Source of the DNA: Cordilura impudica
Lineage: Eukaryota; Arthropoda; Insecta; Diptera; Scathophagidae
Direction: 5' to 3'
NCBI GenBank assembly: GCA_963682025.1
Contig: OY821519.1
Span: 7,950,168 to 8,014,167, forward strand
DNA: 64,000 nt
In this document: piece after piece, positions 59,786-64,000 of the stretch
Layout: each line of letters starts with the position of its first letter
Numbering within the stretch: position 1 is the first letter of the stretch
The notes under the pieces: generated by a model
Told to the model about the DNA's origin: nothing
The model's input: the letters and a program-made list of their open reading frames with translations, nothing else
Databases searched by the model: none
Position numbers and translations under genes: made by a program

Positions 59786-59812
59786 TAATAAATAAATAAA
59801 TAAATAAATAAA
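59786..59812. repeat. (AAAT)n tail of the LINE
   Basis: Six to seven AAAT units close the LINE 3' UTR, then aaaaagatacgtaatgg begins the flank. Confidence 0.85.
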
Positions 59813-60406
59813 AAGATACGTAATGGACTTTCACTATCCTTTATGTAGTCATCATCTTCTTAAGAACAAAAAAAAAAAAGCGAACAAAAAACTGTATAAG
59901 AAAATCTATTTTAAAAAAAATGGGTTTTTTACTAATGATTTAAATAAATATCAGATATTTTTAGATTCATGATAAAATACTTAATTAATTGAACAAGTGT
60001 TGTTAATGTGTCTTAGTTGTTTTGCAATTGTGCTACTGGAGCAATGAGATTTACGAGAGAAGACAAATAAAAGACAAGCAAAATCAACTCGATATGTTTA
60101 GTTAATGAAGCATATAAAAGCATACAAAATCGAGTCAATAAAATAATTAAAATCTTGAAATATTATTAGCAAAATAATAAGATAATATTGTAGTAGTAAT
60201 TTAGGCCAAGAAACGCAAAAAAAATATGTTTCTAAGCAATTTAATTAGACAATGAAAAGATTAATTTCGTATAGCATAGTTGAAAAACAAATGAAAATTA
60301 ATAAAATTCATTAATAATAATGAATAAATAAAATATGCGCTCATAGAATTTGCAAATATGGTGATTATGTCTAAAATAATCTATCCCATAAAAACAAAGT
60401 TTTTAT
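59813..60406. other. AT-rich DNA with no recognised feature
   Basis: Nothing coding or repetitive recognised besides A runs. Confidence 0.4.
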
Positions 60407-60478
60407 TAAAACTCTTTCTTTCCTTATGCATTTGAGTTTTGAATGTCTCCGTGACTATGCGTGACTGTGCGTGACTAT

Positions 60479-61463
60479 TGACGTTTTCTTTTCTGAAAAA
60501 AAAAATGTTACACTTTATAATGTTACATTTTTGTAATGTTTGCCACACACATTAAAGATGTTGCATTTTAAATTGTCAGAATAGAACATAAAATTACAAC
60601 TATGCAACACTTTTTTAATGACCAGCTGATTTTGTTGACGTTTTTATTCTTGGACACCCAAAAGGAAAAATAAAAATTAAAAAAAACATTGATATTTTCC
60701 ATATTAATAATCTTATATATTAAAAGAATTTATGAATAAACTTTGCATTCAAGATTTTTTTCAATATTTTTCTTCTCTCAAACCTCTATAACTAGAGTTC
60801 TAATTAACGTAGGCTGTTGACATAGGTCTAAGAACACTCAGTGGATCAAGCTCCTTCTTTTGAGCTATTAACTGCTTAAATTCGTTTGGTTTGAGGAAAG
60901 TTATGCGTGGAGAATCAACTGTACTTTTACTGTACGTTAACTTATCTTGGCATATTTTGGCATTACTGTACGTTAACTTCTCTTGGCAAGTTAGTTGGGT
61001 TTGAGGAAAGTTATGAGTGGACAATCAACTTTACTTTTACTGTACGTTAACTTCTCTTGGCATATTTTGGCATTACTGTACGTTAACTTCTCTTGGCAAA
61101 TTTTGGTATTATATTATAAAAATTAATATAACATAATATAATGCTGCGGAGCAGCAGGGGTCCTCTAGTTTATTTTAAACAAAACAATAAAAATTACACT
61201 TTTCCTTATTTTTTTTGTTTCTTCACACAAATACACATTTACAAACAACACAAATGTCAGCTGTTTTATCGTGTTATTCTCCCCCTCTGATTTTTTAGAG
61301 TGCGAAAAATGCAACCTTTTCACATATATATAGTGCGACATTTTTAGAAAAGAACACGTTACCCTCTCGCAAGGTTGATATTTTTTAGAAAAGAACACAA
61401 AAAGAGAACAAAGTGCGAAGTGGGAAAAACGTGTAACATTTTTGCCAGAAAAGAAAACGCCAT
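60479..61463. mobile_element. 985-bp TIR element with internal tandem repeats
   Basis: Ends TGACGTTTTCTTTTCTGAAA and the inverse of ccagaaaagaaaacgccat, with a further shared atgttacac. The TIR resembles that of MITE U. The middle (60884-61110) holds a 120-bp unit twice and a 30-bp unit (ctgtacgttaacttctcttg) four times. A small - strand frame (60800-60930) lies inside. Confidence 0.7.
60800..60930 (-). other. Small captured coding-like fragment
   Basis: On the - strand the frame ending at 60800 reads ITFLKPNEFKQLIAQKKELD then PLSVLRPMSTAYVN and a stop. Balanced composition compared with the surroundings. It may be a piece of a host gene or of another element's protein carried inside the TIR element. 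Not identified. Confidence 0.25.
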
Positions 61464-61559
61464 ATGTTAAAGTTAATCTATTTTCACAGCAAGACTATCG
61501 ACCAATTTTCAGATCGATCGGATAAGGGGAAATGGGTTTTAAATCACTCCGTGGCTGTG

Positions 61560-62054
61560 CGCGACTTCTTCCTTCCTTTTCTTGAACATTCAATGGAAAA
61601 GTAAAATTAATTATTTGCTCTGGTCCACGTTTTACAAGTAAATCGATATTTGGACTAATATTTTGTTTTCAATTCCCAATGTCAGACAAATAGTCTTGGG
61701 TACTTGAAACAGCGTCTAAAGATATATCTTCGGACTTTATCGTTTCTAAATGAGAATTTATGTCAAATGTGTCATCAATCTCAGGTGAATATATTTTGAT
61801 TCGAGATTAGAATTTGGGTTGGAATAGTTTTCTTCAACGTCCAATGATTTGGATGAACTTATCAGATCTGAAATTGTGCAGGTAGACTCTGTCTCAATAT
61901 AGTGGAGCTCATTTTCCAATTCTAAATCTTCACTATGACGATCAACATTTGAAGAATTAAAAAAACAAGAAATGTTCTGACATTTTTCTATTTGCTTTTG
62001 CTGATTTGCTTTCCTTTTTCTACCTTAGTAGCCACTTAGTTTTTTTGGAGGCAT
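61560..62054 (-). pseudogene. hAT/ZMYM1-type transposase, N-terminal fragment
   Basis: The - strand ATG at 62054 begins MPPKKLSGY, then a stop, then GRKRKANQQKQIEKC and an acidic serine-rich region (SEDLELENELHYIETEST). After a frame shift near 61800 comes EIDDTFDINSHLETIKSEDI, then ISPNIDLLVKRGPEQIINFT and FPLN. The MPPKKLSG start and the LL-KRGPEQI---FPL block are typical of hAT-like ZMYM1/TTF zinc-finger transposases just before the TTF finger. The rest of the protein is missing. Confidence 0.65.
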
Positions 62055-62117
62055 TATTAATGATTGGGTTAAAAAAAAAATTCAATGTCCGACAGGGAAG
62101 ATGTGTCCGGCAGGGGA

Positions 62118-63786
62118 GATGTGTAAACATCTACACCTTTTTCAATTGTATTTCAGAAAGTATCAAATGTATTTCAGAAAACATCAAATGTATTTCAGAA
62201 AGTATCAAATATATTTCAAACCACATCAAAAGTATTTCAGAAATTATCAAATGTATTTCAGAAAATATCAATTGAATTTCAGAAAATATCTATTGGAATT
62301 CAGAATTAAAAAGAAGTTTACCCTACAATACCGAAAAGTTATTATTCTTTCTATTAGTGATTTTGAGTCGCAGAAAATGTTTAGCAATATTTGGACTTAT
62401 TTGTTATGCACTGGAAAATAAACTTCATTTGTTAATCAGCTACAATATAAACACCAGGATAGAATCATGGCCGATTTTGAACTAATCATTTTGAAATAAC
62501 ACGTTTATATCGTCACCTAAAATGCAAAAGGCCGTAACTAACAAAAAGTTCAAAATTGACTTTTTGTATTGTAGCCACGGCCTTTCACTTAAAAACTACT
62601 ATTTTACCATAAATTTATTTTTATAAATAAAATCCATCTTTATTTTTCAGCTTGATTCTAAACTATTATTGGGTATTTTGTTTAAAGTAGTTTTTGTTTT
62701 ATGATGTTTTTTGCTTCTCCTATAAAAAAAATAAAAATATTAGATACGGCCTTTTGTATTTTAGGTGAAGATATGCAGTTTTCAAGAAATATCACAAACC
62801 CAGTGTAATACTTAAAAAAATATATTTTTATATAGCGTTCTGACTATTTTTGATAATTTCAGAAATACATTTTATGTTTTCTGAAAAAATTTGATGTTTG
62901 CTGAAATACATTTAAAATTTTCTGAAATATATTTGATGGTTTCTGAAATTCATTTGATAATTTCTGAAATACATTTGATGTTTTCTGAAATATAGTTGAT
63001 ATTTTCTGAAATGCATTTGATAATTGCTTAAATACACTTCATAATTTCGAAAATACATTTGATATTGTGTGAAATACATTTGATAATTTCTGAAACTCAA
63101 TTGATATTTTTTGAAATTCAATTGATATTTTCTGAAATACAAATGATACTTTCTGAAAATCAATTGATGCTTTCAGAAATACAATTGATACTTCCTGAAA
63201 CAAAATTGATATTTTCTGAAAATCATTTGATGTTTTCTGAAACACAATTGATACTTTCCGAAATTCAATTGATGTTTTCTAAAATTCAATTGATACTTTC
63301 TGAAAATCAATTGATGTTTTCTGAAATACAATTGATACTTTCTGAAATACAATTGATATTTTCTGAAAATCAATTAATGTTTTCTGAAACACAATTGATA
63401 CTTTCCGAAATTCAATTGATGTTTTCTGTAATACAATTGGAAAAGTTGTAGTCATTAAAAAAACACCTAAGTTTATTTTCGACTTCTACAAAGTTTTCCT
63501 AGTATTTAGGTTTTTAAACTCACATCACACCTAGCGGTTCTGCTTACAAGTTTGTGAACATGTTAAGCTAACAGCACACCTAGCGGTCAATAGCTTGAAT
63601 ATATAAAATTAACGAAAAAGATTTGTGATTTTGCTAAACAGACAGCGAACTCGGCGGTTCTGCTTACTAAATACACCAATACACTTACATATACCACACA
63701 CCGTTTTTCCCTTACGCTGTTTTTGTGATTGTGTTGTGAAATTGTATTTTACCCCCCTCCCTGAGCGCATAGTTGTTTACACATCA
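62118..63786. mobile_element. Element P-type termini around a fold-back element
   Basis: The left terminus GATGTGTAAACATCTACAC and right terminus gtttacacatca (inverse), with aattgtattttacccccctc next to it, match the ends of element P. The interior is not the usual array but the fold-back element at 62129-63455 and a sequence with the doubled phrase ctagcggttctgcttac. Relationship to P is inferred from the ends only. Confidence 0.45.
62129..63455. mobile_element. Fold-back element with satellite-like arms
   Basis: The left arm (62150-62300) is about seven units of caaatgtatttcagaaa-ta. The right arm (62850-63440) is about 28 units of the inverse, tttctgaaatacatttgat. The outermost bases are also inverted (ctacacctttttcaattgta against tacaattggaaaagttgtag). 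The centre (62300-62850) is unique, with a short palindrome around aaggccgt/acggcctt. The 21-base period leaves every frame open, which creates meaningless long frames. Confidence 0.8.
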
Positions 63787-64000
63787 ATAAAACCTAACAG
63801 TGTAGAAACACAAAACTTAAGACGCTTACTATGCCAACTAATAAATAAATATGAATTTCGTTGTTTTGAAAAACTAGCTCCCATACGTCCAGGCATTGTT
63901 TGTTTAGTTATCATTCTTTGAACTCAAAAAAAAAATTTTGTAAATATGCACAAATAACGAACAAAAAGAAAATATTTGCATATTTCATCATTATTTACCA
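63456..64000. other. Right edge, repeat fragments
   Basis: Contains cacctagcggttctgcttac at 63529 and a variant at 63650 (ctcggcggttctgcttac), then the element P terminus. No gene; the 98-codon frame at 63625-63921 crosses these repeats and is not called. Confidence 0.4.

Larger units (their letters stand above)
55340..59812 (+). mobile_element. Intact two-ORF LINE
   Basis: A-rich 5' leader from about 55340, ORF1 (55540-56475), a 286-bp inter-ORF region, ORF2 (56762-59590), a short 3' UTR with an AATTTGT-type repeat (attgtaatttgtaatttg, 59638-59670) and a tail of AAAT repeats ending at about 59812. Both ORFs are undamaged, so the insertion is young. The tail of short tandem repeats instead of plain poly(A), the lack of zinc knuckles in ORF1 and the YADD motif suggest a CR1/L2-related group. 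Clade assignment is inference. Confidence 0.85.
60407..61560 (-). mobile_element. Repeat family Z, copy 3, split by a TIR element
   Basis: The parts at 60407-60478 (actctttctttccttatgca, cgtgactgtgcgtgac) and 61464-61560 (cagcaagactatcgaccaat, gatcggataaggggaaat) are the two halves of a Z copy in inverse orientation, separated by the element at 60479-61463. Confidence 0.6.

Noticed and set aside
62912..63451. Repetitive frames on both strands with a 7-residue period, up to 130 codons
   Set aside because: The 21-bp repeat keeps all frames open; both strands are equally open, so it is not coding.

Overview
The window is nuclear DNA of a higher fly, probably a calyptrate. It is very AT-rich, has short GT-AG introns beside one very long one, and is dense with degenerate transposons. 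Two host genes are recognisable. The 3' part of Cdc6 (origin-licensing AAA+ ATPase) runs on the + strand from the left edge to 1188. Zasp66 (Z-disc PDZ protein) lies on the - strand, with exon 1 at 52012-51896, a 19.5 kb first intron, and exons 2-4 between 32374 and 31784. I recall these two genes as neighbours in Drosophila, which supports both assignments. Zasp66 exon 4 ends on a strong donor in phase 0, and I found no ZM-motif exon between it and Cdc6. The 3' exons therefore probably lie past Cdc6, outside the window, which would make Cdc6 a nested gene. An isolated 27-codon exon at 13531-13451 has its own start codon and a phase-0 donor, and looks like an alternative first exon for a PDZ-less Zasp66 isoform.

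Almost everything else is mobile or tandemly repeated DNA. A non-autonomous Helitron-like family (termini TC...CTAG, A/T flanks, terminal hairpin) has about twelve copies. A related element at 24788-26021 keeps a piece of PIF1-like helicase. Several regions are nests: a mariner (23958-26704) holds a mini-me-like element that holds a Helitron, and a Tc1-like element (20953-23611) holds a fold-back element, a TIR element and a mini-me copy. Other families are the mini-me-like repeats, a fold-back MITE, a TIR element present twice (5972, 34876), a hAT/ZMYM-type transposase fragment (61560-62054) and mariner fragments.

There are three LINE remnants or copies: two broken Jockey-type ones (37425-38290, 45604-48357) and one intact two-ORF LINE (55540-59812) just upstream of Zasp66. 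In the intact one a 98-codon frame bridges ORF1 and ORF2 through TGATG and TAATG stop/start overlaps, and a strong 3' splice-site-like sequence sits just before the ORF2 start.

Tandem DNA is prominent. It includes a 39-bp minisatellite (33318-34770), a nearly perfect heptamer array TTAAAAA of about 260 units (42641-44475) inside a mobile element that carries A-rich or T-rich arrays in each copy, and a fold-back element near the right end whose arms are built of about 21-bp repeats (62129-63455). No rRNA, tRNA or CRISPR was seen.
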